Position numbers and translations under genes: made by a program. From Paenibacillus sp. 32O-W (lineage in GTDB: Bacteria > Bacillota > Bacilli > Paenibacillales > NBRC-103111), in assembly GCF_007679495.1 (NCBI RefSeq), contig NZ_VEGP01000017.1, positions 30,729 through 94,728 on the forward strand: a stretch of 64,000 nt of DNA. Reading direction: 5' to 3'. This document shows positions 9,789-19,185 of the stretch, piece after piece. Positions within the stretch are counted from its first letter, which is position 1, and each line of letters opens with the position of its first letter. The notes under the pieces were generated by a model. It saw only the letters and a list, made by a program, of their open reading frames with translations. It was not told the DNA's origin and searched no databases.

Positions 9789-10523
9789 ATGTATCTGCCT
9801 ATTTTGCAAATTCATTCGGAGGACATGCCTCCTTATGCCATCGTATGCGGTGATCCGCGCCGGGCCAAGGCGATAGCGGATAAGCTTCAGAATGCCAAGG
9901 AATTGGCTTTCGCCCGAGAATATCGCACCTTCGTCGGGGAATATAATGGCATCCGGCTGGCCGTCGTCAGCCACGGAGTCGGTTCACCCGGAGCCGCAGT
10001 CTGCTTCGAAGAGCTTATCCGCGCAGGGGTTAAGACCTTGATCCGCGTCGGAACATGCGGCTCATATCATGCGGATATTCCTGCGGGAAGTCTGGTCATC
10101 AGCTCTGCTGCTGCGAGAGAAGAGGGATTGACCAAGCAGCTTGTGCCTTCCGGGTTCCCGGCGGTGGCGGACCCTGGGATCATTGCGGCGCTGGAGGCGG
10201 CCGCGGCGGAGGTCCCGGGGAGCGGCGTAGTGCGCACGGGCATTACGGTTTGCTATGACGCTTTCTTCACCGGGGTGGAGGAGCTGCCGCATCGGAAGTA
10301 CAAGCAAGCGGGCATCCTCGCCGTGGAGATGGAGATCGCGGCATTATATGTGGTTTCCTCTCTGCGTGGAGCGCGGGCCGGCGCCATCCTGGCGGTGGAC
10401 GGCTTCGCTGACGAAGATTTGTCGGAAGTGTACGATCCCCATACCGATGCCGTGGCGCAAGCGGTAGAACGGGAAATCGGTATTGCGCTGGAAGCCGTTG
10501 TCCGTTTGGCCCAGAGCGAATGA
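9789..10523 (+). CDS. Nucleoside phosphorylase (PNP/UDP family 1)
   Basis: A 244-residue member of the hexameric purine-nucleoside/uridine phosphorylase family. The N-terminal phosphate loop CGDPRRAKAIA, the RVGTCGS motif and the ribose-binding VEMEIAAL with its Glu are visible. It would cleave imported nucleosides with phosphate to free base and ribose-1-phosphate in the cytoplasm. ATG 9789 follows GAGGAGG by eight bases; an upstream in-frame ATG (9702) overlaps the permease gene and is unlikely. The sequence fits uridine phosphorylase at least as well as DeoD, so base specificity is open. Placement behind a nucleoside importer supports salvage. Confidence 0.82.
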   Translation: MYLPILQIHSEDMPPYAIVCGDPRRAKAIADKLQNAKELAFAREYRTFVGEYNGIRLAVVSHGVGSPGAAVCFEELIRAGVKTLIRVGTCGSYHADIPAGSLVISSAAAREEGLTKQLVPSGFPAVADPGIIAALEAAAAEVPGSGVVRTGITVCYDAFFTGVEELPHRKYKQAGILAVEMEIAALYVVSSLRGARAGAILAVDGFADEDLSEVYDPHTDAVAQAVEREIGIALEAVVRLAQSE

Positions 10524-10665
10524 GCCAAGCCCATCTGTGGAAGCAAGCCGGATTAAGCCGACCCAGCAGAGCGGGTAAGAGGCAAGGTAAGGGCAGGCTA
10601 TAAAATGAAGCGAAGCTTGGCCTGATATTCCAATAGAAAAAGACATGATCTATATTGAACGGTTA

Positions 10666-10695
10666 GCAACGCGCGCGGAAAACCGCGCGCGTTGC
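10666..10695. other. Perfect 13-bp GC-rich hairpin
   Basis: GCAACGCGCGCGG - AAAA - CCGCGCGCGTTGC forms a perfect, very stable stem between the convergent nucleoside operon and the collagen-like gene. There is no T tract on either side, so it is not a canonical intrinsic terminator. It may block 3' exonucleases or transcription in both directions. Confidence 0.6.
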
Positions 10696-10798
10696 GGCGT
10701 TGTGTACGGAGCTCCAGCGTCTGCGCGGAGGAAGAAGCAGGCATTGGAGCCGCTCTTCCTTGGCCGGACCGGTCTTAACTATCGTTCTCCTCAAGGAT

Positions 10799-11965
10799 CT
10801 AAAGGACAAAAAACAGGTTCTCAGGAGTGGGGGCGACCGTTTGCAAAAGCTGCCCATTCTGCCCCGGTTGTGATGCAACCTCGGGCTGTCCCGCAATGGG
10901 AGTTCCTCCGCCGTTGCCGCCGTTGCCGCCGTTGCCGCCACTGGCGCCCCCGCCGCCGCCAACGGTGATTATGCCGGTAACCCCGGGCGAGTTAGTCCCT
11001 CCCATGCCGCCATTCAGTTGGATCGTTCCTGTCACAATGGGCGGACTTGAGGAAATAAGGTGGACAATCCCTCCGCCTCCGCCTCCACCGCCGCCTTCAC
11101 CATCTCCGCCGTTGCCATTCCAGCCATCGGCTCCATTTCCACCGCTCACGCTTAGCGTTCCTTCAACGGTGATACCCCCTTTGGCCAAGATTACAATTAC
11201 ACCGCCTGCTCCTCCGCCGCTTCCAACAATGCCTCTTCCGGGAATTTGCGGATTCGTTCCGTCGCTGCCGTTGGCTGTAATAACGGCTCCGCCGGCAATA
11301 AGAACTTGGCCTTTGGCCAGCAGAATCAAGCCGCCTCCGCCTTCTCCGCCGCTCCCCTGAAGCACCCGGCTTCCTGCACCGCCGGCAGCGGCCTCGGGAA
11401 TTACCTGAGCAGCCTGCAGGGAAGCAAGCCCGATTCCGCCGTTATACGGTCCTGCGTCCGCAACCGATATGCCGAAGTTCGGGGTTCCGTTGCCTGAGTC
11501 CGCGGCCCCCGTAAGGACTTGAACCGTACCGGTAACCATAATATCTCCCGTCGACAGCAGCGTGATGCCGCTAGGAAGAATGAGAGTCCCGGCAATTTCA
11601 ATTCTGGAAAATTGCAGGTTCAATCCTGCGGGCAGCGCAGCAAGCCCGCCGGGGGTGCTCAGGTCCAGCACTTGTCCGCTGGCGACAAGAAGCTCTCCGG
11701 CAGAGCCGTCCCCGTAAATGGCCAGCGCACCGTCAGCTCCTTGCGGCCCGGGCGCACCTATTGGTCCCTGTGGCCCTGGAAAGCCTTGAGGCCCCCGAAG
11801 ACCTCGGCGCCCTCGTAAACCCCGCAGCCCCCGGAGTTTTCTAAGCCTGATCATTTTCAGCTTAAGAGGCTGGCATCTTAATTTCTTTGTCCTTGCTTTA
11901 ACGGGACATCTTCCTCGAGGTGCGGCTTTCCTTCGGCAAACCAGGTTCTTTTTGCAGCACAACAT
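10799..11965 (-). CDS. Collagen-like, glycine-rich exosporium/surface-type protein
   Basis: 388 residues. A very basic, Cys-rich N-terminus (about 40 residues) is followed by a short collagen run of G-x-y triplets with Pro-Gln-Gly (about residues 45-78). A long beta-repeat, glycine-rich body with GGGG clusters follows, resembling parallel beta-helix or glycine-rich repeat proteins. The start is ATG 11965 because GGGAGGAGG sits ten bases upstream; a longer frame from 12031 lacks such a site. It lies downstream of the GNAT and tail-collar genes on the same strand. Collagen-like filaments of spores or the cell surface are the closest analogy, but no signal peptide or anchor is evident. Function is unknown. 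Confidence 0.75.
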   Translation of the reverse strand: MLCCKKNLVCRRKAAPRGRCPVKARTKKLRCQPLKLKMIRLRKLRGLRGLRGRRGLRGPQGFPGPQGPIGAPGPQGADGALAIYGDGSAGELLVASGQVLDLSTPGGLAALPAGLNLQFSRIEIAGTLILPSGITLLSTGDIMVTGTVQVLTGAADSGNGTPNFGISVADAGPYNGGIGLASLQAAQVIPEAAAGGAGSRVLQGSGGEGGGGLILLAKGQVLIAGGAVITANGSDGTNPQIPGRGIVGSGGGAGGVIVILAKGGITVEGTLSVSGGNGADGWNGNGGDGEGGGGGGGGGIVHLISSSPPIVTGTIQLNGGMGGTNSPGVTGIITVGGGGGASGGNGGNGGNGGGTPIAGQPEVASQPGQNGQLLQTVAPTPENLFFVL

Positions 11966-12067
11966 ATGACCATAACCTCCTCCCGCTATTTGACTCAGTG
12001 TATGCGCCGAAAGCAGACAAGAAGTGGTCACGTGACTATGAAGCAGCCTATTTACACCGATTTATGA

Positions 12068-12565
12068 TCAGGGCCGGGGCGGGAATATTCCCTGCAAGGA
12101 AATACAGTAATTAAGCACAAGAAAAGGCTGCATATTATTGTGCGGCTGATTGCCGCCAACCGCAGCTATCGCGCTCGGACTCATCGGCGAGTTCCCGGAT
12201 TGGTTATAAGTGAGGCTATCGGCCAATGCCCATGTGCTGTTGGCAGGAAGAACGGTATTAGCGGCCTCCGAGCTTCCAACCGCTTGGTGGGTATGGCTTG
12301 GCATTTCAGCAATAGTAAGAGTATGCAGCTCTTCTCCTCCGGCCTGGCCAATTTCATCCGTTGTTCTTCGATGGATGGCCACTCTGCGTCTCAAATCGGG
12401 CAGTGCAAAATGGGTGGTCCCATTACCGCCATACATGAATCCCAGCAGGGAAAACAAGGGCTGGTTTTGGTTGATCGGCAGCAACTGACCGTCACAGAAT
12501 GCCCATCCTACGGGTGCATAGTTAAAAGCAAACAATCGAATTTCGCCTAAAAATGGATCAGCCAT
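12068..12565 (-). CDS. Phage tail-collar domain protein (MdpB-like)
   Basis: 165-residue protein of the microcystin-dependent-protein type. The N-terminus GEIRLFAFNYAPVGWAFCDG and the segment LPDLRRRVAIH are characteristic of the tail-collar domain, and QPFLVLNYCISLQGIFP is the usual C-terminus. AGGAGG precedes the ATG. Such proteins occur both in tail fibres and as stand-alone bacterial genes beside acetyltransferases, as here. No other phage structural gene is nearby, so a free-standing role is more likely than a prophage. Confidence 0.88.
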   Translation of the reverse strand: MADPFLGEIRLFAFNYAPVGWAFCDGQLLPINQNQPLFSLLGFMYGGNGTTHFALPDLRRRVAIHRRTTDEIGQAGGEELHTLTIAEMPSHTHQAVGSSEAANTVLPANSTWALADSLTYNQSGNSPMSPSAIAAVGGNQPHNNMQPFLVLNYCISLQGIFPPRP

Positions 12566-12576
12566 CTAAGTTCCTC

Positions 12577-13050
12577 CTATTCTTGTTGATTTCCATACCA
12601 TTCCATAACGGCGTAAAGTTCCTTACTCCCTACCGGATAAAAACCTAAGCGTTCGTACAAAGAGACGGCGGGATTGGAACGGATGACTTGTAGCCGAACA
12701 GGCTTCCCGTGCGTTTCGGCTCTCTTCTGCAGCTCTTTCAAGAAAGCGGTACCGATCCCGGCATTTCGGTACTCCGGCAGAAGGGAAATATCGATCAGTC
12801 GTATCTCTTGAGGTGATTCGTTCAAGATGATTCTCCCTATCCTTACGCCTTGCTTGTAGAGAATGCTGTATTGGGCCCAAGGATACTGAAGCCTATAGGA
12901 CCGCTGCTGCAGATCAAACTGCATGCGCAAGAACCCGTCCCGTTCCTCGTCCCCCCAGCCCCAGGCAGTTACTTCTTCAAGACGTGTACTGCGGTACACT
13001 TCGTAGAGAAATGCTTCGTCTTCCGTCGTGGCATCAACTAACGTCACCAT
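12577..13050 (-). CDS. GNAT-family N-acetyltransferase
   Basis: 157 residues with the GNAT core: a beta-bulge strand IRLIDISLLPEYRNAGIG (acetyl-CoA pyrophosphate loop R/Q-x-x-G-x-G/A in variant form) and a C-terminal NPAVSLYERLGF motif typical of GCN5 acetyltransferases. It would transfer an acetyl group from acetyl-CoA; the substrate is unknown. It is the first gene of the minus-strand trio, and its stop is 11 bases before the tail-collar start, so co-expression is likely. The ribosome site is weak and a GTG one codon downstream is an alternative start. Confidence 0.85.
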   Translation of the reverse strand: MVTLVDATTEDEAFLYEVYRSTRLEEVTAWGWGDEERDGFLRMQFDLQQRSYRLQYPWAQYSILYKQGVRIGRIILNESPQEIRLIDISLLPEYRNAGIGTAFLKELQKRAETHGKPVRLQVIRSNPAVSLYERLGFYPVGSKELYAVMEWYGNQQE

Positions 13051-13296
13051 TGACCAGCAACAATCCTTCCCCTGAGATTTGGTATAGTCTATGCGAGCCT
13101 ATCCATGTGAGGCACAGGATGTCATACGGTGCGGGACAAAAATATCTGACCTTTTATCGTTCTTAAGTAATAGATAAAAATCGTGCTGGGAAGAATAGGA
13201 ACATCGGATTTTTGCCCATGGAGGCGAGTCAGGAAGAAATGGTGCATTAATTGCGCTATAATAGAAAGAAAGTCGCAAGCAAAGGCAGGTGGTATT

Positions 13297-13938
13297 ATGG
13301 CAAATACCCATGTATACACGAGGCGGGAGGAGATCGCTAACGCCGCTATTCACGGCTTCGGGGCTGTGCTCAGCGTGGCTGCTCTCGTTCTGCTGATTGT
13401 ATTCGCCAGTTTACAAGGAACCGCGCTGCATGTCGTAAGCTTCGTTGTTTACGGAGTGACCATGCTGCTGCTTTACCTGAGCTCAACGCTCGTCCACAGC
13501 TTCCCGGAGGGGAAGGTTAAAGATCTGTTCGAAATCTTCGACCATTCGGCCATTTACTTGTTTATCGCCGGCACCTATACCCCGATACTGCTTCATGTCG
13601 TGCAGGGAACGCTGGGTTGGGTCTTGTTCGGAGTGATATGGGGCATCGCAGCTTTGGGAGTGCTGTTCAAGTCCTTCTTTACGAAGCAATTTTTGTTTAC
13701 CTCCACGATTCTCTATATCGCCATGGGATGGCTGATTGTGTTCGCCTGGCAGCCTCTCGTTGCCAATTTAAGCGGAACGGGATTGACTCTGCTCGTTGTC
13801 GGAGGTGTATTCTATACCGCGGGGACGGTTTTCTACGTTTGGCGGAGCTTCCCTTACCACCATGCGATTTGGCATCTATTCGTACTCGCAGGCTCCATCT
13901 TCCACTTCTTCGCGATCCTGCTGCATGTTCTTCCCTAG
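13297..13938 (+). CDS. trhA: Hemolysin III / PAQR family membrane protein
   Basis: 213-residue protein with seven predicted membrane helices. The N-terminal EEIANAAIHGFG, the SxxxHxFP-like STLVHSFPE and DHSAIYLFIAGTYTP, and the C-terminal HAIWHLFVLAGSIFHFFAI supply the conserved His/Asp residues of the PAQR/hemolysin-III family, probably a metal-dependent intramembrane hydrolase linked to membrane homeostasis. The start is ATG 13297, behind AGGTGG. It is a single-gene unit with its own terminator. Confidence 0.9.
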   Translation: MANTHVYTRREEIANAAIHGFGAVLSVAALVLLIVFASLQGTALHVVSFVVYGVTMLLLYLSSTLVHSFPEGKVKDLFEIFDHSAIYLFIAGTYTPILLHVVQGTLGWVLFGVIWGIAALGVLFKSFFTKQFLFTSTILYIAMGWLIVFAWQPLVANLSGTGLTLLVVGGVFYTAGTVFYVWRSFPYHHAIWHLFVLAGSIFHFFAILLHVLP

Positions 13939-13942
13939 TACA

Positions 13943-14000
13943 TAAGGCGCTAACCGGTTTCCGATTCCATCCGGTTCGGATTACGGCAGCGCCTTATTTT
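13943..14000 (+). terminator. Intrinsic terminator after hemolysin-III gene
   Basis: The outer stem TAAGGCGCT / AGCGCCTTA encloses an inner AACCGG / CCGGTT stem and is followed by TTTT. Confidence 0.85.
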
Positions 14001-14078
14001 AAGTTTCACCTATGCCTGTTCTTATATTTCATCGGTAACCGCGCCTGCCCAAAGGACGGCGATATCCGTTTATCCTTG
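14001..14078 (+). repeat. Short dispersed repeat, copy 3
   Basis: It aligns with 4869-4953 over about 78 bases, including TGTTCTTATATTTCATCGG and TTTATCCTTG. The internal hairpin has one mismatch. Confidence 0.75.
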
Positions 14079-14174
14079 ATGGAGAAGCTGGCCGCTGTAA
14101 GTCATTCCCGTTTATTCCTCCGATTCCAGAGCATGCACCAGTCGGGGCCAATGGATTTGGAACGGCCGGTTTGA

Positions 14175-14452
14175 TTGTAACGGAACCTAGAGACCTTAAC
14201 TGCTCCAAAAAGGCCTTTCGCTACCGTTTAACGGACTCAGATGACCTTATTCCGAAGAAATACACGTGAAATTAGTAAGATTCTATGAAATAAGCGCATT
14301 TGTTTCCGTTAATTTAAAAAAACAGCTTATTTAGACGAAATAGGGTCTCTCATGTCCGTTACATTTTCAATGATCCTGTGCAAAACCATGGGGCCTTATC
14401 GCTAGAACAGTCACTCTATAGTTCGTCTTTTCTATCATTAATCGATAGCCAA
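14175..14452 (+). repeat. Intergenic repeat family B, copy A
   Basis: About 190 bases (14175-14368) match, in opposite orientation, the element at 24441-24690, with shared blocks such as GATGACCTTATTCC and GACGAAATAGGGTCT. It ends in AATCGATAGCC near 14452, resembling the terminal motif of the second copy. It fills the gap before the DoxX-like gene. Confidence 0.7.
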
Positions 14453-14505
14453 ATATATTGAGGTTATTCTATAGATTCTATCAAATGGAGGGGACGGGAA
14501 GAAAT

Positions 14506-14859
14506 ATGGTTATTATTATAGTTCAAGTGATTCTAATCGTTATGTTCGGGATATCGGTTACGATGAAGCTGCTGCGCACACGATCCATGGTTCAGCATTG
14601 GAAGGAATATCGTTATCCCATGTGGTTCATGAATGTCGTTGCTTTGTTGGAGTTAGCCGGTGTCATTGGACTCCTGGCGGCTTTCTAGGTTCCGGTCCTC
14701 CTGAAAGCTTCCGCTGATCTCCTGATCATTCTTATGCTGGGGGCTATTCACGCTCACCTGGTCAGGGCCAAACATAGGCCCATTATGGCATTGAATGCTT
14801 GTGCCATGCTAATATTATCTATTGTAATTATTGTACTGGAGGGTTCCGCCGGAATGTAA
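14506..14859 (+). pseudogene. DoxX-family small membrane protein with in-frame TAG
   Basis: A 60-residue frame starts at ATG 14506 and stops at TAG 14686-14688. The same frame continues without interruption for 56 more codons to TAA 14857-14859 and encodes hydrophobic DoxX-like sequence on both sides (before: LLELAGVIGLLAAF; after: VPVLLKASADLLIILMLG). Together the pieces make about 117 residues with four membrane helices, the normal size of a DoxX_2 protein. A single change such as TGG to TAG would explain it. The likely readings are a recent nonsense pseudogene or, less likely, stop readthrough. Confidence 0.75.
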
Positions 14860-14919
14860 AATAATGGAACAACACCGTTCGGCAAACAAATTCGTAACTA
14901 CAGAAAAGAGGGCTGTTTT

Positions 14920-16329
14920 TTGTCCAAATTTGAGCAATTGGGAATAGGCGCCGAATGGTGCGCAATATTACGGGCTAATGGAATCGGTCAGCCGACCCCG
15001 ATTCAGGAGCGGGCCATCCCCGTCCTGCTGTCCGGGAGAGATGTGATCGCAAGGGCCCAGACGGGTACGGGCAAAACGCTTGCCTTCCTGCTCCCCATTC
15101 TTCAGCGGTTAAATCCGGAAGCGGAAGGCGTTCAAGCGTTAATCATGACACCGACACGGGAGCTGGCTCTGCAGATAACGAGCGAGGTCAACAAGCTGCT
15201 GGTCCATCAGGATCGTTCATCCGTCCTCTGCGTATACGGCGGGCAGGATGTGGAGCGCCAGCTTAGGAAGCTGCAGGGTAATATTTCGATCATCGTTGCC
15301 ACTCCGGGCAGACTTCTCGATCATCTGCGGAGAGGAACCGTTCAGTTGTCCTCTGTGTCCATGTTCGTTCTGGACGAAGCGGACCAGATGCTGCATATCG
15401 GGTTTCTGAACGAGGTGGAGGATATTATCCGGCAGCTTCCCGCCCACCGGCAGACGATGCTCTTCTCCGCGACGATGCCGGAATCCGTACGGAGGCTGGC
15501 CAGCCGCTATATGCGCGAGCCTGTATCGGTGCAGGTAGAGGATCGGCAGATTACGGTGAAAGAAATTCGGCAGTCCGTGGTCGAAACGACGGATCGGGGC
15601 AAGCTGGCTGCGCTTCGTCAGCTGATCGATCAATACCGGCCTTACCTGGCCATCGTATTCTGCCGGACCAAGCGAAGGGTCAGCAAGCTGAATGCGGAGC
15701 TGCAGCAATACGGGTATGCGACGGACGAGCTTCACGGGGATCTGTCCCAGGCCAAACGGGAGCAAGTCATGGAACGGTTCCGCGAGGCCAAGCTCCAACT
15801 GTTAATCGCTACGGATGTCGCTGCAAGGGGACTCGATGTTGAAGGAGTCACACACGTATTCAACTATGACATACCTCCCGATACGGAAAGCTACATTCAC
15901 CGGATAGGACGGACCGGCAGGGCCGGCGGGCAGGGAGTGGCCGTAACGCTGGTGACTCCCAAGGATCGGGCGGCTTTGTTGGCTATAGAACGGGGAGTAC
16001 GGATGCCGATCCGCAGGACATCACTGGACGCTGCGGAAAGGCAGGAGGGTCGGAATGCTGGCCGGAGCGATAGGAAACCGCAGGCCGGTGGCCAAGAGGA
16101 CCGGGCGCGGCCGGTAAGCAAGGGACGCTTGCGAAGCGGGCGTCAACGAACGGAGGCTAACCCGGGCGCGGGCGGAGCGAAAGCAGCCCGGTCTGACGGG
16201 CATCCCGGGAAGCGGGCCAAGGCCGATACCGGCTTAAGCCGCAGCCGGAAGCCGGGCTCTTCACGCACCGAGGCAAGGGGCGGCGCAGGTGGCCGTCCGC
16301 GTACCGCAGGCAAGAGGGGACGCCGCTAG
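14920..16329 (+). CDS. DEAD-box ATP-dependent RNA helicase
   Basis: 469 residues with the full helicase motif set: Q motif [10 protein letters not shown], Walker [22 protein letters not shown] in [11 protein letters not shown] in [17 protein letters not shown] and [10 protein letters not shown]. The last 110 residues are a basic, Arg/Gly-rich, unstructured tail, as in CshA-type cold-shock and RNA-turnover helicases, and should bind RNA. The start is TTG 14920, preceded by AAAGAGGG at proper spacing; no ATG fits. It remodels structured RNA in the cytoplasm. The exact paralogue (CshA, CshB or DeaD) cannot be assigned from sequence alone. Confidence 0.93.
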   Translation: MSKFEQLGIGAEWCAILRANGIGQPTPIQERAIPVLLSGRDVIARAQTGTGKTLAFLLPILQRLNPEAEGVQALIMTPTRELALQITSEVNKLLVHQDRSSVLCVYGGQDVERQLRKLQGNISIIVATPGRLLDHLRRGTVQLSSVSMFVLDEADQMLHIGFLNEVEDIIRQLPAHRQTMLFSATMPESVRRLASRYMREPVSVQVEDRQITVKEIRQSVVETTDRGKLAALRQLIDQYRPYLAIVFCRTKRRVSKLNAELQQYGYATDELHGDLSQAKREQVMERFREAKLQLLIATDVAARGLDVEGVTHVFNYDIPPDTESYIHRIGRTGRAGGQGVAVTLVTPKDRAALLAIERGVRMPIRRTSLDAAERQEGRNAGRSDRKPQAGGQEDRARPVSKGRLRSGRQRTEANPGAGGAKAARSDGHPGKRAKADTGLSRSRKPGSSRTEARGGAGGRPRTAGKRGRR

Positions 16330-16496
16330 AGCTTCAGGCGGCGCCCTCTGACAGGAGCGGTCCATCCACGGCCCGTTCCACATCGCTGGCTAGTGGGACA
16401 ACTCCAGGAGCGGCCCGCCGCATTCCGCTCCCGTAGCAGTGAGCCGCCTGACGATGACGGGCTCCAGAAGCTTCGGCAGCAGAGAGGCGGCCGTTA

Positions 16497-18815
16497 TTAC
16501 CCTTTGGCCGCCTGTCCATACTGGCTCCGGTACTGTCCGGGAGTCATGCCCGTCTGCTTGCGGAAGAACCGGATAAAATTTTGCGGATTGTTATATCTGA
16601 GCTTCTGGGCGATGTCTTTAATCGGCATGTCGGTTCCGGTCAACCATTCCTTGGCCATATGGAACCGGTGCATCGATAAATAATCGCTGAAGGACATGTT
16701 CGTTTCCTTCTTGAACACGCTGCTTAAATAGAAGGCGTTATAGTGCAGGCGGGACGCGCATTCCTCCAGGGTGAGATCCTTGTCATAATCCTTATGAATC
16801 ATATCGATAATCTGCTCGGACAGATTGTGATATTGAGAATCCCTGCGGTCCCCGAACACCTGGATCAGGGGGCGAATGACGCTCGACAGAAACCAGGCCT
16901 CAATTTCCGCGCTGACATAGAGCTGGAGCAGCTCATGGTGCAAAGATCGGCCCTCGGGAACGAATTGCGGCAGCCGGATTCCAGCCTCCTGCACGACGAT
17001 CAGCAGATCGTTCAACAACCGGAGCAGCGAAATCTGGTATTCATGCGGCGAACGGTCCCGATGGAACACCTCGTTCAACCATTCCCTCAACAGCTCCGAG
17101 GCTTTCTCCTCATCCGCCAGTTTAATCGAATCGATCAGCTCGTTCTCAATCTGCCGGGGATACGAGTAGATCAGCGTATGTTTCCCCTGGTTAATGTTGG
17201 AATACGGGATAATGACCCCTTTGCCCAGCTTCATTCGATGCTTCAGAGCTTCCAAGCCTTCTCTATATGCCCTGGGCGCCTTGGACAGCAGCTTGAACGG
17301 AAGGCTCGTTCCAATGCTTACCTCCAGATCCAGGAAAGTATTGATTTTCTGCTGAATCGATTCCGTCATATCGTAAATATAGTTGTTAAACAGATCCAGA
17401 TCGTTTATCTCGCTGCCAATGAGTGTTACTTGCGTCTGATCTACGATAACCGGCGCCAGTCTGTTCTCGGGCGGAACGATTTCCTCCACTATGTTATTGG
17501 CTGCGAACAACAGCAGATCCAGATCCTTCGCTTCATAACGGGTCTGCTCCCACAGATCGATCTGCAGAGTGAGAACGATCATATAATCCCATTCCTTGGC
17601 GCAGGCGGAGTAGCCGTACAGGTTCATTTTATCCTCCAGCTCCGCCCGGCTCAGATGCCCTTGATATAATTTATTGAGGAAAAGGGAGCGCATCTGCAGC
17701 AAGCTTTGCGACAGCTCATGCTTCAAATTGGAATTGGACTGAAATAAATCCTCGATATGATCATTGATCATTTGCAGCTCGTCCTTCTTCTTGACGGCCA
17801 TTTCAGGCAGCCGTTCCGATATCGCTTTTATGATACCGCGAATCGGTGTATACATTTTGCGGCTGCCGAGCCAGACGAAGCAGACGGATGCAGCGATAAT
17901 AGCCAGACAGACGTAGAACGTAAACCAGCCGATCGCCTTGGCCTCCTTCGTAATCTGCTGGATTTCGGTGAAAGAAACATAGATCCAGCCGTTGAAATCC
18001 GACTGTACGTAGGTTACCGTAAATTCTCCGCTGCCTGCAGCGGTCTTGAATTGCCCCACCTTGTTATCAAAAAAGTCCAGATCCTCGGGCTCAATCTGTT
18101 GGGTGGCGAGAACCGATTGCCCGATCATGGAATGATCCGGATGGATCAGAATGCGGTAGTCACTGTCCAGGATCATCATTTCCCGGGAACCGGAATTGTC
18201 TGATAGAATAGGGGACAAGCTGCAGCTCGGAATGTTGGCTATAGCCAGTCCCCGCTTATCCGAACTGAGATTGGGCAGCTTCTTAATAAGTGTAATAATT
18301 TGCCGGCAGTTATAGGATTCGGTGTCGGAAGACCCCAGTCCCTTGTTATCGAGCAGGACCCAATTCGAATTATATGGCAGGGACATGAAGTCAAGCAGCG
18401 TCTTCTGTTCCGGATACTCCTGCAGCTTGTACAGTCCCTGGTTGTTAATCACCCACTGATCGGCTGTGTTAACCAGAAGGATATCGGTGACCTTCGTATC
18501 GAAGGACTGCAGATGGCTGAGCTCCTTCCTCAGGCTATTGTATAGTTGAAAGTCGTAGAACGTAATAGGGCGGTAAAGCGCCTCCTGAACTAGAGTCGAG
18601 TTGATGACGTGATTCAGCGATTGATCCAATGTTTTAAGAATTTGCTCCATATTGCCGTTCATTTGCTTCATAAGCTGAATGTTGCTCTCGTTAACCTGCT
18701 GTTGAATGGAGTCGGCAGATTTGATGTATGAGAAGAAGCCGAGGAACAGAACGGGAATAATACATAACGCGCAGCCGAAAATAACCATTTTTGTATATAA
18801 GCTGTATTTGCTCAA
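16497..18815 (-). CDS. Membrane-bound AraC-family sensor-regulator
   Basis: About 772 residues. A membrane helix near the N-terminus is followed by an extracellular sensing domain of about 260 residues, a second helix (WFTFYVCLAIIAASVCFVWLG), a long linker and a C-terminal AraC DNA-binding domain with LTLEECASRLHYN and DIAQKLRYNNPQNFIRFFRK. Such proteins sense extracellular carbohydrate and control adjacent uptake operons. No His-kinase motif is present. I prefer TTG 18815, because GGAG lies nine bases upstream; ATG codons at 18851 and 18872 are in frame but lack a ribosome site. It is divergent from the oligosaccharide importer it probably activates. Confidence 0.87.
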   Translation of the reverse strand: MSKYSLYTKMVIFGCALCIIPVLFLGFFSYIKSADSIQQQVNESNIQLMKQMNGNMEQILKTLDQSLNHVINSTLVQEALYRPITFYDFQLYNSLRKELSHLQSFDTKVTDILLVNTADQWVINNQGLYKLQEYPEQKTLLDFMSLPYNSNWVLLDNKGLGSSDTESYNCRQIITLIKKLPNLSSDKRGLAIANIPSCSLSPILSDNSGSREMMILDSDYRILIHPDHSMIGQSVLATQQIEPEDLDFFDNKVGQFKTAAGSGEFTVTYVQSDFNGWIYVSFTEIQQITKEAKAIGWFTFYVCLAIIAASVCFVWLGSRKMYTPIRGIIKAISERLPEMAVKKKDELQMINDHIEDLFQSNSNLKHELSQSLLQMRSLFLNKLYQGHLSRAELEDKMNLYGYSACAKEWDYMIVLTLQIDLWEQTRYEAKDLDLLLFAANNIVEEIVPPENRLAPVIVDQTQVTLIGSEINDLDLFNNYIYDMTESIQQKINTFLDLEVSIGTSLPFKLLSKAPRAYREGLEALKHRMKLGKGVIIPYSNINQGKHTLIYSYPRQIENELIDSIKLADEEKASELLREWLNEVFHRDRSPHEYQISLLRLLNDLLIVVQEAGIRLPQFVPEGRSLHHELLQLYVSAEIEAWFLSSVIRPLIQVFGDRRDSQYHNLSEQIIDMIHKDYDKDLTLEECASRLHYNAFYLSSVFKKETNMSFSDYLSMHRFHMAKEWLTGTDMPIKDIAQKLRYNNPQNFIRFFRKQTGMTPGQYRSQYGQAAKG

Positions 18816-19185
18816 TGAAATCTTCTCCTGCCGTTCAAGTAGTATCCTCATTCTAGGTGAAAACGCAAACATTGGGCAATAATCATTTTTGAGAAAATAA
18901 TCATTGGATTAGATTTCGATAATCCGGACTCGGTTCCTGAATAATCAGCAGATCATTTCCCCGGAACCTGTCCATTCGCTCCGGTGTAAAAGCCAATCTT
19001 ATCGTATGAAGCCCCGATTGCCCCTTCTATCCGGCCTCTTCCCATACTCCCCCTTATGGCCCCTCCACTCAACGATTAACAGATAGGATCTTATTCGGGG
19101 ATTATGTACGTAATTGCCGGTTTTCGTTATGGTTAGGAAAGCAAGGCTCCATCGTAAAAATTTATGTACAAGGAGGTCACATGAA
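18816..19185. other. Divergent intergenic region, AraC regulator / binding-protein gene
   Basis: 370 bases hold the promoters of both divergent units. Apart from the AAGGAGG ribosome site at 19170-19176, I see no convincing -35/-10 pair or palindrome. Confidence 0.4.

Noticed and set aside
10827..11360. Proline-rich open frame on the plus strand
   Set aside because: It is the exact antisense of the glycine-rich part of the collagen-like gene (GGN/NCC codons), so its composition is a by-product.
12068..12565. Prophage remnant based on the tail-collar protein
   Set aside because: No capsid, terminase, integrase or lysis genes flank it; stand-alone tail-collar genes beside acetyltransferases are common in related bacteria.
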